Shown: in pieces, positions 43,758-53,576 of the stretch | Position numbering within the stretch: position 1 is the stretch's first letter | Layout of the letters: the number at the start of each line of letters is the position of its first letter | Assembly (NCBI RefSeq): GCF_003545715.1 | Contig: NZ_QVNU01000007.1 | Span: 310,001-374,000, forward strand | Length of the DNA: 64,000 nucleotides | Source of the DNA: Taibaiella koreensis | GTDB taxonomy: Bacteria > Bacteroidota > Bacteroidia > Chitinophagales > Chitinophagaceae | Direction: 5' to 3' | The notes under the pieces: generated by a model | Seen by the model: only the letters and a program-made list of their open reading frames with translations | What the model was told of the DNA's origin: nothing | Database searches by the model: none | Program-made: the position numbers and the translations under genes

Positions 43758-44190
43758 CGATCTCTTTTAAAGCCTTTTCTATTTCGGCGATCAGGATGGC
43801 TGGAGTGGGGTAGTCCTGTTGAAAGGCATGAAGCAATTGCCTGTCCTTTCCCAGCAGGAGTATTTTTGGGAAACGGCCCTCGGCATTGAAGGCCTCGGCC
43901 AATGAATCATATTGCTGCTGCAGTGCAGGCGGTATTTTCTTTTTTTGCGGGAAGTCGGCTTTCAGGATAAAGAACCGGTCGCGGGCAAAGTCGGTGAACC
44001 GCGGGGCAGAAAGCACCTGTTGCTCGAGCCTGATGCAGGGAATACACCAATCGGAGCCCTGGAAAACGAGCAGAACGGGTTTTTGATGCTGCGAAGCCAT
44101 CGCAAACGCCGCTGCCGGATCGGTGAAAACCTGCGCCCCGGCTCCATAAGCAAAAAGCAGCAACAAAAGCGTCATCCCGTACTTGTACAT
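43744..44190 (-). CDS. Exported thioredoxin-fold protein
   Basis: 148 aa from ATG 44190; the frame continues upstream to 44244, but the signal peptide starts at MYKYGMTLLLLLFAYGAGAQ. Thioredoxin fold with the CIPC motif in GSDWCIPCIRLEQQV, a DsbD-gamma/thioredoxin_7 type start (AFAMASQHQKPVLLVFQ), and the cis-Pro region RFPKILLL. Probably a periplasmic disulfide reductase or electron carrier. First gene of the apbE operon. Confidence 0.9.
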   Translation of the reverse strand: MYKYGMTLLLLLFAYGAGAQVFTDPAAAFAMASQHQKPVLLVFQGSDWCIPCIRLEQQVLSAPRFTDFARDRFFILKADFPQKKKIPPALQQQYDSLAEAFNAEGRFPKILLLGKDRQLLHAFQQDYPTPAILIAEIEKALKEIDAAM

Positions 44191-44379
44191 AAATCTTGCT
44201 TCCTTTGAGCAGGCAAAAATAGACAGCAATCGGTTGTCCGTCAAATTACTTTTTCACTTCCGGGCAATCCTGCACATTTATGAAGCGATAAAGCACACCT
44301 GTCAAATACTTAAAGAGCGGATTTCGGATTGTTAATATTTTTGAAAAAATATCATCTCTTGAAATTATCTTTTACTATC

Positions 44380-45300
44380 ATGAAAAATGCTTTGCTTTAT
44401 TGCCTGCTATTCTCCATTGCATCTATCACGGCGCAGGCCCAGACTTATGTGCCGTTTCCCACGACGAATACTGTATGGCGGGAACGATTCCGTATAGACG
44501 ACGAATCACCTTATACTATTCATTATTACGGTCTGAAAAACGGGGATACGATCCTCGACGGCATGAGTTATCACAAACTCTATAAGTCAACGGATACGCT
44601 TTTTGATGCATCTGAGCTAATTGGAGGGATAAGGGAAGACGATGAGAAAAAAGTTTATTTCCGGACGCTCTACCCTAGCATCCCGAGCGGCCTTCTCTAT
44701 GATTTTTCGCTGCAGGTAGGCGATTCTGTTCAGTACGACGACAACATGGGGCAGAATAACTGGAGGACTACTATGCACGTTATTGCTACCGATTCTGTCA
44801 ATATTGGTGGCGTGTACCACAGGCGTATTAAATTTGATTTTTTGTGGACGAACTGGATAGAGGGCGTGGGTAATGGCCTGAGAGGCTTACTGTGGTACTC
44901 TGGTACCTGGCCCAATAACGGTACCTGGAACGACCTCATCTGTTTTGGCCGCGACGGGAACTGGGTATATCATAATCCCGCCAGCGCTACTAATCCCGAT
45001 ATGCCGTTGCCGGGTTGCGACGAAGCGCTCGTAGGTATTGCAGGCCATATTATCGATTCTAAAGAAATTCTTTTTTATCCTCAGCCGGTCGTTACTACCA
45101 GTCAGGTATCCCTTAAAGGGAATGCTCACCTGCAAACGATGATGGTATACGATGTTACCGGCAGAAAGGTTAAAGCGTATGAGGCCGGCAAGACTAACCA
45201 GATAACCATCAGCCGGAGCGGTTACCTTCCCGGCATCTATTATTACCGGTTGTATACGGAAGAGGGAAAAGTAGCGATGGGCAAATTTGTAGTCAGGTAA
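44380..45300 (+). CDS. Exported protein with T9SS type A sorting domain
   Basis: 306 aa from ATG 44380; the frame is open to 44329 with a TTG only. Signal peptide MKNALLYCLLFSIASITAQA. A beta-rich middle part (TVWRERFRIDDESPYTIHYY, GLLYDFSLQVGDSVQYDD) is similar in plan to the protein at 7472-8521. The last ~75 residues are a sorting domain (EILFYPQPVVTTSQVSL, MVYDVTGRKVKAYE, GIYYYRLYTEEGKVAMGKFV). Secreted; function unknown. Confidence 0.82.
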   Translation: MKNALLYCLLFSIASITAQAQTYVPFPTTNTVWRERFRIDDESPYTIHYYGLKNGDTILDGMSYHKLYKSTDTLFDASELIGGIREDDEKKVYFRTLYPSIPSGLLYDFSLQVGDSVQYDDNMGQNNWRTTMHVIATDSVNIGGVYHRRIKFDFLWTNWIEGVGNGLRGLLWYSGTWPNNGTWNDLICFGRDGNWVYHNPASATNPDMPLPGCDEALVGIAGHIIDSKEILFYPQPVVTTSQVSLKGNAHLQTMMVYDVTGRKVKAYEAGKTNQITISRSGYLPGIYYYRLYTEEGKVAMGKFVVR

Positions 45301-45372
45301 CCGGTAAAGTACCACTTTAATACCATCGTAATCTGCAGCTTTGACCAATTGTTATTATCTTGCAAGATACAA

Positions 45373-47631
45373 ATGGATTTAGCTGCTTCTTACCAATCTG
45401 TCAACAAACGTTTGCAGTCGCAATACCGTGAACCCGCCTGGGGATGGGGGCTCAGGGTAGCCATGTCGGTAACGATACCACTGCTCTGGGGCGCTTTTTT
45501 TGAAAAGGAAAGCGGCGCCGAATGGATGGCGATCGCAGCCGAAAGTGTTTCTTTTATTGAGCTCAAAGGCAACATCGGTCAGCGTGTGCGGCTGTTGCTC
45601 AGTGCCTCGCTGTTGTCGGTGCTGTTCTGTGTTGTAGGCAGTCTGGCCGGCAACCTCATATGGATCAGCCTGCCGGGCATGTTTGCCGTAGGCTTTCTCA
45701 GCGGCCTGTTCAAGAACCTGGGCGATCGTGGCATGGGTCTTGCGCTCAGCGTCTATATCTTTTACATCATCACCAGCGCTTACCCGGTGCCAACCAGCGA
45801 AGCCTTGTGGACCCGTTGCGGCTGGGTATCCCTGGGGGCCCTGTGGACTACAGTGGTGGGGCTTTGCAGCTTTCTCTTCATCCGTATCGGCACGCCATAT
45901 CGCCGTACCATCGCCGTGATATGGAAGTCGGTGGCTGCCCTCGCGCAGGCCACAGGTAAGGGCTGGGACGGTACCACTACCCGGAGCTCGGTAAGGGATG
46001 TCTATCTTAAAGAAAAAGATGTACGTACCGCCATCGACAGCTCGCTGTTCCTCTTTGAAGAAACGGCCGACCAGGTAAGCAAAAGCCAGAAGACCAAGTA
46101 TGCCCTGGCCCAGTCGCGCCGCTGCGCCTCGCTGGTGAGCATGCACATCATACAGATCAGCGAGGCTGCCGAGCAGCTATACCGGCAAACCGGCGACCGG
46201 CAGCTCATGGTGCAGTTTCACAGCCTGTTCAGGGCCCTGGAGCAGATAGGAGAGCGTATGGAAATATACCTGCTTACGCTAAAGGAAGAAGAACGTATCC
46301 TGGTCACTTCCCGTGTTGAACGCCTGCGCAAGCTTTCGCTGCAGATATCCGAGTTGCCGGAAGCGACGCAACCCGGCATTTCGGATACGATGAAGAAGAT
46401 ACTCGTACTTACCGAGCGTGTGGCAAAGCTGGTTGAAAAGTCGTTGGAGCTGCTGGCGCAGCCGGGGGAGCGAAGGGTGTACCGCGCCTATTCTTTTACC
46501 CAAACCCTCAATATCCTTCACCCCAGGTACGTTAAGAACAACCTGCGGCAATTGTTCAACCTCGACAGCATTACCACCCGCTACGCCATCAGGATCGGCA
46601 TTGCAGCCTTCCTGGGCACGCTTATCGGTTATTTGCTGGGCGAGGGCAGCGCCTTCGCGCTATTCCTGCACAATACACTCGATCTGCCCCTGGTACAATT
46701 GCGGCATCATGGTTATTGGATCGCTTTTACCGCGATCATCGTCTCCCAGCCCTATTTCGGAGCTACCTTAAAGAAGGGGATCGAACGCAGCGCCGGGACC
46801 GTGGCCGGCATCATAGTAGGCTCCGGCTTCCTGCTGCTGCCTTTCCCGCTGTTGTCACGTTTTATCCTGGTATTCTTCAGCTCGGTATTCCTCATCTATT
46901 TCCTGCGGCGGCAGTATTCCGTAGCGGCCTTCTTTATTACCCTTATGCTGGTGGGGCTGCTGGCCATCGACCCCGGCTTCGATGCCGGGCTCATGAAGAC
47001 ACGTATCCTGTGCACCCTTATCGGATCGGCACTGGCCATCGGCGCCGGCTTTTTGCTGTTGCCTTCCTGGGACAAAGATCATTTGCCCCGATACCTGGCA
47101 CAGGCCTTTACCGCCAATTTCAGCTACTTCCAGGGCACTTTTTACCGTAGTGAGGAGCGTACACCCTGGACCAGGCTGAAGCGCATAGCAGAATCCCGTA
47201 GCAGCAATGCCTTCGACTCTTTTACCCGCTTTATGCAGGAACCCGGCATGCGGCGCAAAAAGGGCTATGCCAACTATTACTATCTGCTTACGCATAACGT
47301 GCGCATCACCCGCGAGCTCAATAACTTCCACGGAGAAACTGAGCTGGAAACGGAAAAGATACCAGTACGGGAGAAGGAAAAATTCTACCAGATGCTGAAC
47401 CAATGCGACGATCTGTTCCGGGACAACATACAACTGCTGAGGCAATCGGGTAACGATTTTGTGGAGGATAAATACCTGAAGACCTTTCCTGAAGAAGGCT
47501 TTAATACCATGAACCCCGTGGAAAGCCAGATGGTCTACATCGAAAAAATGCTGATCGAGCTCAAGGCCATTTATAATGGCCTGCATGGCGCGCCGTCGGA
47601 GCCGGAACCGAAGGCGATCGAAGAAGTATAA
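45373..47631 (+). CDS. FUSC-family inner membrane protein (YccS/YhfK-like)
   Basis: About 752 aa from ATG 45373. Two blocks of membrane helices (about 30-165 and 400-535) flank a soluble ~230-residue coiled region, and a soluble tail ends the protein. The second block has the FUSC/aromatic acid exporter signature (YWIAFTAIIVSQPYFGATLK, GIERSAGTVAGIIVG). The DUF2955-like first block ends PYRRTIAVIWKSVAALAQ. Family members export fusaric acid or aromatic acids, or are of unknown function; substrate not predictable. Confidence 0.9.
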   Translation: MDLAASYQSVNKRLQSQYREPAWGWGLRVAMSVTIPLLWGAFFEKESGAEWMAIAAESVSFIELKGNIGQRVRLLLSASLLSVLFCVVGSLAGNLIWISLPGMFAVGFLSGLFKNLGDRGMGLALSVYIFYIITSAYPVPTSEALWTRCGWVSLGALWTTVVGLCSFLFIRIGTPYRRTIAVIWKSVAALAQATGKGWDGTTTRSSVRDVYLKEKDVRTAIDSSLFLFEETADQVSKSQKTKYALAQSRRCASLVSMHIIQISEAAEQLYRQTGDRQLMVQFHSLFRALEQIGERMEIYLLTLKEEERILVTSRVERLRKLSLQISELPEATQPGISDTMKKILVLTERVAKLVEKSLELLAQPGERRVYRAYSFTQTLNILHPRYVKNNLRQLFNLDSITTRYAIRIGIAAFLGTLIGYLLGEGSAFALFLHNTLDLPLVQLRHHGYWIAFTAIIVSQPYFGATLKKGIERSAGTVAGIIVGSGFLLLPFPLLSRFILVFFSSVFLIYFLRRQYSVAAFFITLMLVGLLAIDPGFDAGLMKTRILCTLIGSALAIGAGFLLLPSWDKDHLPRYLAQAFTANFSYFQGTFYRSEERTPWTRLKRIAESRSSNAFDSFTRFMQEPGMRRKKGYANYYYLLTHNVRITRELNNFHGETELETEKIPVREKEKFYQMLNQCDDLFRDNIQLLRQSGNDFVEDKYLKTFPEEGFNTMNPVESQMVYIEKMLIELKAIYNGLHGAPSEPEPKAIEEV

Positions 47632-47749
47632 TGTATGCTGCCGGCTGTGATCGCTATAAAAATTACAAAAATCACAAACCGATAACAAAACGATATTCCC
47701 TACATGTGTATTACATGTTTAATTTTAGGGTAACTAAAAAAACACAACA

Positions 47750-48019
47750 ATGAAAAAGATCAGCGCATTACTCCTGGCCCTTATGCTTATGGTTTCGGGA
47801 GTGACCTTTGCCCAGGACAAAACAGCGCCCAAGACGAAACCGGCTGCGACGCAAACCAGCAAGCCTGCCGATAAAGCTGCTCCCGGCGATCATACCAAGA
47901 AGGACGGCACGCCCGACAAGCGCTACAAGGAGAACAAAAAGATGAAAAAAGACGGTACGCCCGATATGCGCTACAAAGAAAATAAAGACAAGAAAGCTGC
48001 AGCACCTGCAGCAAAATAA
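47750..48019 (+). CDS. Small exported basic repeat protein
   Basis: 89 aa. Signal peptide to about residue 22 (VSGVTFAQ), an Ala/Pro/Lys linker, then two copies of KKDGTPDxRYKENKxxKK in tandem, and an Ala/Lys tail. Proteins of this kind (KKDGTPDMRYKEN) occur singly in many Bacteroidota and are unassigned. A palindromic ACATGTGTATTACATGT lies about 45 bases upstream. The strong charge suggests binding to an acidic polymer, which is speculation. Confidence 0.82.
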   Translation: MKKISALLLALMLMVSGVTFAQDKTAPKTKPAATQTSKPADKAAPGDHTKKDGTPDKRYKENKKMKKDGTPDMRYKENKDKKAAAPAAK

Positions 48020-48055
48020 AACAGCAATACAGGCGGGTTGCCGCATATTGTACAC

Positions 48056-48089
48056 AAAAAAGGACTGGTTATTCGACCAGTCCTTTTTT
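48056..48089 (+). terminator. Intrinsic terminator after the small repeat protein
   Basis: AGGACTGGT-TATTCG-ACCAGTCCT followed by a T-run and preceded by an A-run. Confidence 0.85.
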
Positions 48090-48200
48090 AATCGCTATAT
48101 AAATTGTTCCCTCGCGGTAGAGGACACATTTGAGATATTCTATTACAGCATAGTGGAGAAGGTGTACCATACGTTGCAATACAGACATGGTTTAAGCCCA

Positions 48201-48433
48201 TTCAGAATCATTTCCCCCGCTTGCGGCACAGCGTCGCTGCGAGGAAGCATACTCGTGTTTTACCATACAGATAAAGCTTGGGGCATATTCAGCATTGTTC
48301 CCTCGCTGCGGGCACAGCGTCGCTGCGAGGAGGTATACTCGTGTTTTACCATACGGATAAAGCTTGGGCATATTCAGAATCATCCCCCGCTGCGAGGAAG
48401 TATACGCATGTTTTTCAATGTAGGCAAAAGCAT
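48201..48433. repeat. Imperfect tandem repeat, unit about 85 bp, 2.5 copies
   Basis: Copy 1 is 48201-48287, copy 2 is 48288-48372, and copy 3 from 48373 lacks about 17 bases and decays by about 48433. Each begins TTCAGAATCAT or a variant and holds a hairpin core (CCTCGCTGC ... GCTGCGAGG in copy 2), then ATACTCGTGTTTTACCATAC and AAAGCTTGGGCATA. The core word CAGCGTCGCTGCGA also occurs in the hairpin at 41098-41127. Confidence 0.85.
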
Positions 48434-48676
48434 GGCAACCGCAAATGATCCTTTTTTTTTGTTGATTAAGATCAATGACTGCAGGCCATAATGCTATAGG
48501 ATAGTGAAATCAGAAAAAACAATTGTCATAATCCTGTCTTTTTTTTCTTTTCTCTTTTTTATGAAGTAAATTTGCGTGCCGGTTTAGGAGAAGGGACGAA
48601 TTAAATCTTGACTGGTCTAAAAATACCCCTCCTGATCCCTACAATATTCAATGTTTTTCAAATCTTCTTTTTAAAA

Positions 48677-50944
48677 ATGGCTTTCGACTTAGATCTCATC
48701 CAAAAAGTTTACGCTGAAATGCCGGGCAAAGTGCAAATTGCCCGCCAATTGCTCGGACGTCCGTTGACCCTGACGGAAAAAATCCTTTACGCGCACCTGG
48801 ACAAGCCTGCGACTGCCGCTTACGAGCGGGGCAAGGCTTATGTGGACTTCCGTCCTGACAGGGTAGCGATGCAGGATGCGACGGCGCAGATGGCATTGCT
48901 TCAGTTCATGACTTGCGGACGCGACAAAGTAGCGGTGCCTTCCACTGTTCACTGCGACCACCTGATCCAGGCCAAAGTAGAGGCTGACAAAGATCTGCAG
49001 GTAGCCGTGGACTCCAATAAAGAAGTATACGATTTTCTTTCCTCCGTTTCCGATCGTTACGGTCTCGGCTTCTGGAAAGCGGGTGCGGGCATTATTCACC
49101 AGGTGGTATTGGAAAACTATGCTTTTCCCGGTGGTATGATGATAGGGACCGACTCCCATACGCCCAATGCCGGCGGTCTTGGTATGATCGCCATCGGCGT
49201 AGGCGGTGCCGATGCCTGCGATGTAATGGCAGGCCTGCCCTGGGAGCTGAAGATGCCCAAGCTGATCGGCGTACACCTCAAAGGCAAGCTCAATGGCTGG
49301 GCAACCCCTAAAGATATCATTCTCTGGGTAGCAGGTAAGCTCACCGTTAAAGGTGGTACCGGCGCCATCGTAGAGTATTTTGGCGAAGGCGCTACCAATA
49401 TCAGCTGTACCGGTAAAGGCACCATAGGCAATATGGGCGCCGAAATAGGAGCGACCACTTCGACTTTCGGATACGACGAAAGCATGGAGCGCTACCTTCG
49501 TGCTACAGGCCGCGCTGCAATAGCCGACCTGGCCAATGGCATTAAGGAACACCTTACCGGCGATCCGGAAGTATATGCCAACCCCGCACAATATTTCGAC
49601 CAGGTGATCGAGCTCGATCTTTCTACCCTGGAACCTTATATCAACGGACCCTTCTCTCCCGATCTGGCTACGCCCATTTCAAAAATGAAGGATGCAGCAG
49701 CAGCCAACGGATGGCCCACCAGACTTGAAGTAGGCCTTATCGGTTCCTGCACCAACTCTTCCTATGAAGACATCAGCCGTGCAGCCAACCTGGCCCAGCA
49801 GGCAGTAGATAAGAACCTGAAGGCAAAAGCCGCTTATACCATCACCCCTGGCTCGGAGCAGGTACGTTTTACCATCGAGCGCGACGGTTTCATTGATACC
49901 TTTGGTAAGATCGGCGGTACGGTATTTGCCAACGCCTGCGGTCCCTGTATCGGTATGTGGGCCCGCGAAGGCGCCGATAAAAAGGAAAAAAATACAATCA
50001 TCCACTCTTTCAACCGCAACTTTGCCGCCCGCCAGGATGGCAACCCCAATACTTACGCTTTCGTAGGCTCCCCCGAAGTAGTGACTGCCCTGGCTATTGC
50101 CGGCGATCTTACCTTCAACCCGCTTACCGATAGCCTGACCAACGAGGCCGGCGAGCAGGTAAAATTAGATGCACCTACGGGCTACGAACTGCCTCCCAAA
50201 GGCTTTGCAGTGGACGATCCTGGTTTCCAGGCGCCCGCCGAAGACGGCAGTAGTATCCAGGTGATCGTATCGCCCGAGTCGCAAAGGCTTCAGCTGCTGG
50301 TGCCCTTCCCGGTCTGGGAAGGTACCGACCTGAAAGGATTGAAGCTCCTGATCAAGGCAAAAGGTAAGTGTACTACGGATCATATTTCCATGGCCGGCCC
50401 CTGGTTGAAATTCCGCGGCCACCTGGACAATATCTCCAACAACATGCTCATTGGCGCCACCAACTACTTTAACGATAAGACCAATAGCGTAAAGAACGAA
50501 CTGACGGGAGATTACGCACCGGTACCGGAAGTGCAGCGTGCCTATAAAGCCGCAGGCATCGGCTCTATCGTGGTAGGCGACGAGAACTATGGTGAAGGAT
50601 CCAGCCGTGAGCATGCGGCTATGGAGCCCCGTCACCTGGGTGTGCGTGTGGTGCTGGTAAAATCCTTTGCCCGTATCCATGAGACCAACCTGAAGAAGCA
50701 GGGCATGCTGGGCGTGACCTTCAACAACAACGACGATTACAATAAGATCCAGGAAGACGATACGATCGATGTGCTGGGCCTCACTACCTTTGCCCCGGGT
50801 GTGCCGCTTACCGTGGTGGCTAACCATAAGGACGGTACCAAAGATGAGATTGTGGTAAACCATACCTACAACCAGCAGCAGATCGAATGGTTTAAGGCCG
50901 GTAGTGCCCTGAATATCATCCGCAAAGAATTCGGCGTAGCCTGA
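48677..50944 (+). CDS. Aconitate hydratase, mitochondrial type
   Basis: 755 aa from ATG 48677; an upstream in-frame TTG at 48608 gives an unlikely hydrophobic extension. The [4Fe-4S] cluster cysteines are Cys358 ([12 protein letters not shown]), Cys421 and Cys424 ([11 protein letters not shown]), the same numbering as the pig mitochondrial enzyme. [12 protein letters not shown] and [17 protein letters not shown] carry substrate and catalytic Ser/Arg residues. Interconverts citrate and isocitrate in the TCA cycle. Monocistronic, followed by its own terminator. Confidence 0.97.
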   Translation: MAFDLDLIQKVYAEMPGKVQIARQLLGRPLTLTEKILYAHLDKPATAAYERGKAYVDFRPDRVAMQDATAQMALLQFMTCGRDKVAVPSTVHCDHLIQAKVEADKDLQVAVDSNKEVYDFLSSVSDRYGLGFWKAGAGIIHQVVLENYAFPGGMMIGTDSHTPNAGGLGMIAIGVGGADACDVMAGLPWELKMPKLIGVHLKGKLNGWATPKDIILWVAGKLTVKGGTGAIVEYFGEGATNISCTGKGTIGNMGAEIGATTSTFGYDESMERYLRATGRAAIADLANGIKEHLTGDPEVYANPAQYFDQVIELDLSTLEPYINGPFSPDLATPISKMKDAAAANGWPTRLEVGLIGSCTNSSYEDISRAANLAQQAVDKNLKAKAAYTITPGSEQVRFTIERDGFIDTFGKIGGTVFANACGPCIGMWAREGADKKEKNTIIHSFNRNFAARQDGNPNTYAFVGSPEVVTALAIAGDLTFNPLTDSLTNEAGEQVKLDAPTGYELPPKGFAVDDPGFQAPAEDGSSIQVIVSPESQRLQLLVPFPVWEGTDLKGLKLLIKAKGKCTTDHISMAGPWLKFRGHLDNISNNMLIGATNYFNDKTNSVKNELTGDYAPVPEVQRAYKAAGIGSIVVGDENYGEGSSREHAAMEPRHLGVRVVLVKSFARIHETNLKKQGMLGVTFNNNDDYNKIQEDDTIDVLGLTTFAPGVPLTVVANHKDGTKDEIVVNHTYNQQQIEWFKAGSALNIIRKEFGVA

Positions 50945-50969
50945 TCATTTCCATAAGGATTTTTTGTCA

Positions 50970-50999
50970 AAAACAGCAGGGATTTCCTGCTGTTTTTTT
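50970..50999 (+). terminator. Intrinsic terminator after aconitase
   Basis: AAAACAGCAGG-GATTT-CCTGCTGTTTT with a T-run, 26 bases after the stop. Confidence 0.9.
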
Positions 51000-51086
51000 A
51001 TTGTTTTTATTAAGACATGGATATGTCTTCTACAGTAATATAATTTGCAATACTTTCGCAGGGAATTTTATTCTATCTGGTAAAAA

Positions 51087-53354
51087 ATGAAATCGATACA
51101 GATGAAAACCTGGTCATCAGGTATCCTGGCTGCGGCGATGCTGACGGTCATGAGCGCACAGGCGCAGCAAAAGCCTAACCGGCTGGCTACCGCGATCAAG
51201 AACGAGCTGGAGATGCGGGATGCCGTGGCTTATGGGCTGTTTACACCACTGGCTGAACGCGATCCGCTTGTCGACAAAGAGATCAATAATGTGGTTTACC
51301 TGAAGCTGGACAAGACAGCGCTGAAGACACTGGTTGCGGCAAAGGCCCCCCTGGTTCGCCTGACGCTGCCCCTCGACAACGGTAAGACCCTGCCTTTTAC
51401 CCTGAACAGCTATAGCATCCTGGACAATGGGTTCAAGACTTATGAAAGAGGTGCCGATGGGCAGAAAAGGGAAGTTTCGATAGCTACCGGTACCTTTTAC
51501 CGGGGTATCGTCGATGATCAAAACCGTTCCCTGGCTGCCTTCACCTTTACCGGCGACGATGTTGCCGCGGTAGTCAGCACACCAGACGGAGGTAACTACA
51601 ACCTGGTGTTGGATTATGTAAATCCTGGTCCGCAAAGAGATCATTACCTGCTGTTCCGCGAGGCTGATATCAAAACCCGCAAAGCTTTCCCTTGTGGTGT
51701 GACAGAGGCTATGGAAAGTATGCAAAAACACAAGCAAACGGCAGCAAGAGGCAGCTTTGCCAATTGTGCCAAGCTGCGGGTATCGATGAATGCCGATTAC
51801 CTTACTTATCAAAAGAGGGGCAATAGCGTAGCCGGTGCTACCAGCTATCTGTTGGCGCTTTTCAATGTGATTTCTACGCTATACAGCAATGAAGATATCA
51901 ATGCGGTAGTATCTGAAACAGTAGTGAACAGTGCGCCGGACGGTTATACCTTCGGTAGCTCCAGGGAAGTGCTGATGCATTTCGGAGCGCAGGTGCACAG
52001 CAGCTTTAACGGCGATATCGCGCACCTGGTTACTGCCTACGAGCAGAGCGGCTTCCCGCCCCTGGGCGGCGTGGCCTGGCTGGGAACCATTTGTATGCCG
52101 CCCGCGCAGTTTAATCAGCCGGGTATGGGCAATGTATGGGTAGGACCTTTCGGTATCTCTGACAACTATATCCTGGACCCCATTCCACAATTGCCTATAT
52201 TCTCCTGGGATGTAGAAGCATCGGCTCATGAGATGGGACACAATATAGGCTCGCCGCATACTCACAGCTGCTCATGGCCCGGTGGTCCCATAGACGACTG
52301 CTACCCTGTAGAAGATGGAACCTGTGCTCCCGGTCCCGATCCCGATCCTTCGGGCGGAACGGTAATGAGCTATTGTCACCTCACCAGCTTCGGTATCAAC
52401 CTGGCCCTGGGCTTTGGCCCCCTGCCCGGCGATCTGCTACGCGAGAGCATGAGCTCCAGTCCCTGTATTTCCACGGCAGTGCCCGATACAACGATTGCCT
52501 CCGCCAGCAAAGTGAGCATCGCCAACCGCCAGTGTACCGACGGTCAATGGACATACTACTACAACGATAACAATACCGCAATCGATACCGATGACGAAAT
52601 GGTGTTGATGATCCAGACCAACGGACAGAATATCGGTAATGTGGACCAGGCCGGATTCCAGGTCAAAGTGACCACAGAGGCTGCTTATGGCACCAATACC
52701 GGCCGTACCGTAACCGCACCCTATGCCACCGGCGGCTGGAAAGAAGCCAACCGTAGCTGGAACGTGACCCTGAGCAGCCAGCCTACGGCAGCCGTATTGA
52801 TCCGCTTCCCTTTTTTGGACCAGGATGTGCTCGATATTAAAGGTTCTATTCCTGAGCTCGCACAGGCCAGCGAATTGTCCGCTGTGGCCTTCAAAAGCCA
52901 GGCAGCAGCAGCCAGTCCCGCAACGGCTTCGGCCAGCGCCGTAAGCATCTATACCAATGGCAATACAGCCGATGCGACACACTGGCGCCTGGGCACCCAG
53001 GGCAGCTATAAATATGCCGAATTCTCCAGCAATTATGGCGTATTCGGTGGTAGCCTGGGCTTTAAGAAACTGGAAGTAGGTATCAACGATCCTCTGGCAA
53101 AAGAACAGGAGCTTATGATCTATCCCAATCCCACCAACAGCGAGCTGAATATTGCGCTGCCGGCGATAGTGAAGTCTTCCCGCAACGCCGTGACGGTTTA
53201 CGATCACCTGGGAAGGGTAGTGCTGAGCAGGGACAATGCTGTCGCGACGCAAGGTACTATTCAGCTGAATGTATCCCGGCTGGCCAGCGGTGTGTATACC
53301 GTTCGCTATACCAACGACGGCGCCTCCTTCAACGGCCGTTTCGTTAAGCAATAA
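51087..53354 (+). CDS. Secreted reprolysin-like (M12B-type) metalloprotease with T9SS sorting domain
   Basis: 755 aa. The signal peptide ends near SAQAQQ (start ATG 51087, or 51102 MKTWSS). A propeptide-like region is followed by the protease domain at about 230-470: zinc site HEMGHNIGSPH at 381-391 and Met-turn GTVMSYCH. A second beta-rich region (about 480-670) precedes the sorting domain (LMIYPNPTNSELNIAL, VTVYDHLGRVVLSR, LASGVYTVRY). Extracellular proteolysis. A TACTTTCG -7-like box lies at 51051-51058. Confidence 0.93.
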   Translation: MKSIQMKTWSSGILAAAMLTVMSAQAQQKPNRLATAIKNELEMRDAVAYGLFTPLAERDPLVDKEINNVVYLKLDKTALKTLVAAKAPLVRLTLPLDNGKTLPFTLNSYSILDNGFKTYERGADGQKREVSIATGTFYRGIVDDQNRSLAAFTFTGDDVAAVVSTPDGGNYNLVLDYVNPGPQRDHYLLFREADIKTRKAFPCGVTEAMESMQKHKQTAARGSFANCAKLRVSMNADYLTYQKRGNSVAGATSYLLALFNVISTLYSNEDINAVVSETVVNSAPDGYTFGSSREVLMHFGAQVHSSFNGDIAHLVTAYEQSGFPPLGGVAWLGTICMPPAQFNQPGMGNVWVGPFGISDNYILDPIPQLPIFSWDVEASAHEMGHNIGSPHTHSCSWPGGPIDDCYPVEDGTCAPGPDPDPSGGTVMSYCHLTSFGINLALGFGPLPGDLLRESMSSSPCISTAVPDTTIASASKVSIANRQCTDGQWTYYYNDNNTAIDTDDEMVLMIQTNGQNIGNVDQAGFQVKVTTEAAYGTNTGRTVTAPYATGGWKEANRSWNVTLSSQPTAAVLIRFPFLDQDVLDIKGSIPELAQASELSAVAFKSQAAAASPATASASAVSIYTNGNTADATHWRLGTQGSYKYAEFSSNYGVFGGSLGFKKLEVGINDPLAKEQELMIYPNPTNSELNIALPAIVKSSRNAVTVYDHLGRVVLSRDNAVATQGTIQLNVSRLASGVYTVRYTNDGASFNGRFVKQ

Positions 53355-53382
53355 AGACCGATAGTTGTTGTTTATTTTCAAG

Positions 53383-53409
53383 GCTGCCCCGAAATGGGCA
53401 GCTTTTTTT
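53383..53409 (+). terminator. Intrinsic terminator
   Basis: GCTGCCC-CGAAAT-GGGCAGC followed by seven T, about 30 bases after the protease stop. Confidence 0.9.
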
Positions 53410-53576
53410 GTGCCGCCCTGTTCCGGCAGTCTTTCTTTGGTCTTCTTTCTGTCGTTTACGCTTATTGCCGGCTGGATACATTTATTGTCTACCGGCAGCA
53501 CCTGCTCAATGGTACTTGGTATCTGGTATAGTACATTGGTATTTTTACCTTATACCCACTTGTAAAACATTCTTTT

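Larger units (their letters stand above)
48020..48676. other. Gap with terminator and tandem repeat before aconitase
   Basis: 657 bases without a supported gene. Contains the terminator at 48056-48089, the tandem repeat at 48201-48433, a T-rich stretch near 48535-48560 and a TAAATTTG -7 box at 48567-48574, about 100 bases before the aconitase ATG. The 147-aa ORF across 48048-48491 is a translation of the terminator and repeats. Confidence 0.7.

Noticed and set aside
48048-48491. 147-aa ORF before aconitase
   Set aside because: Consists of a terminator and the 85-bp repeat; internal periodicity comes from the repeat.
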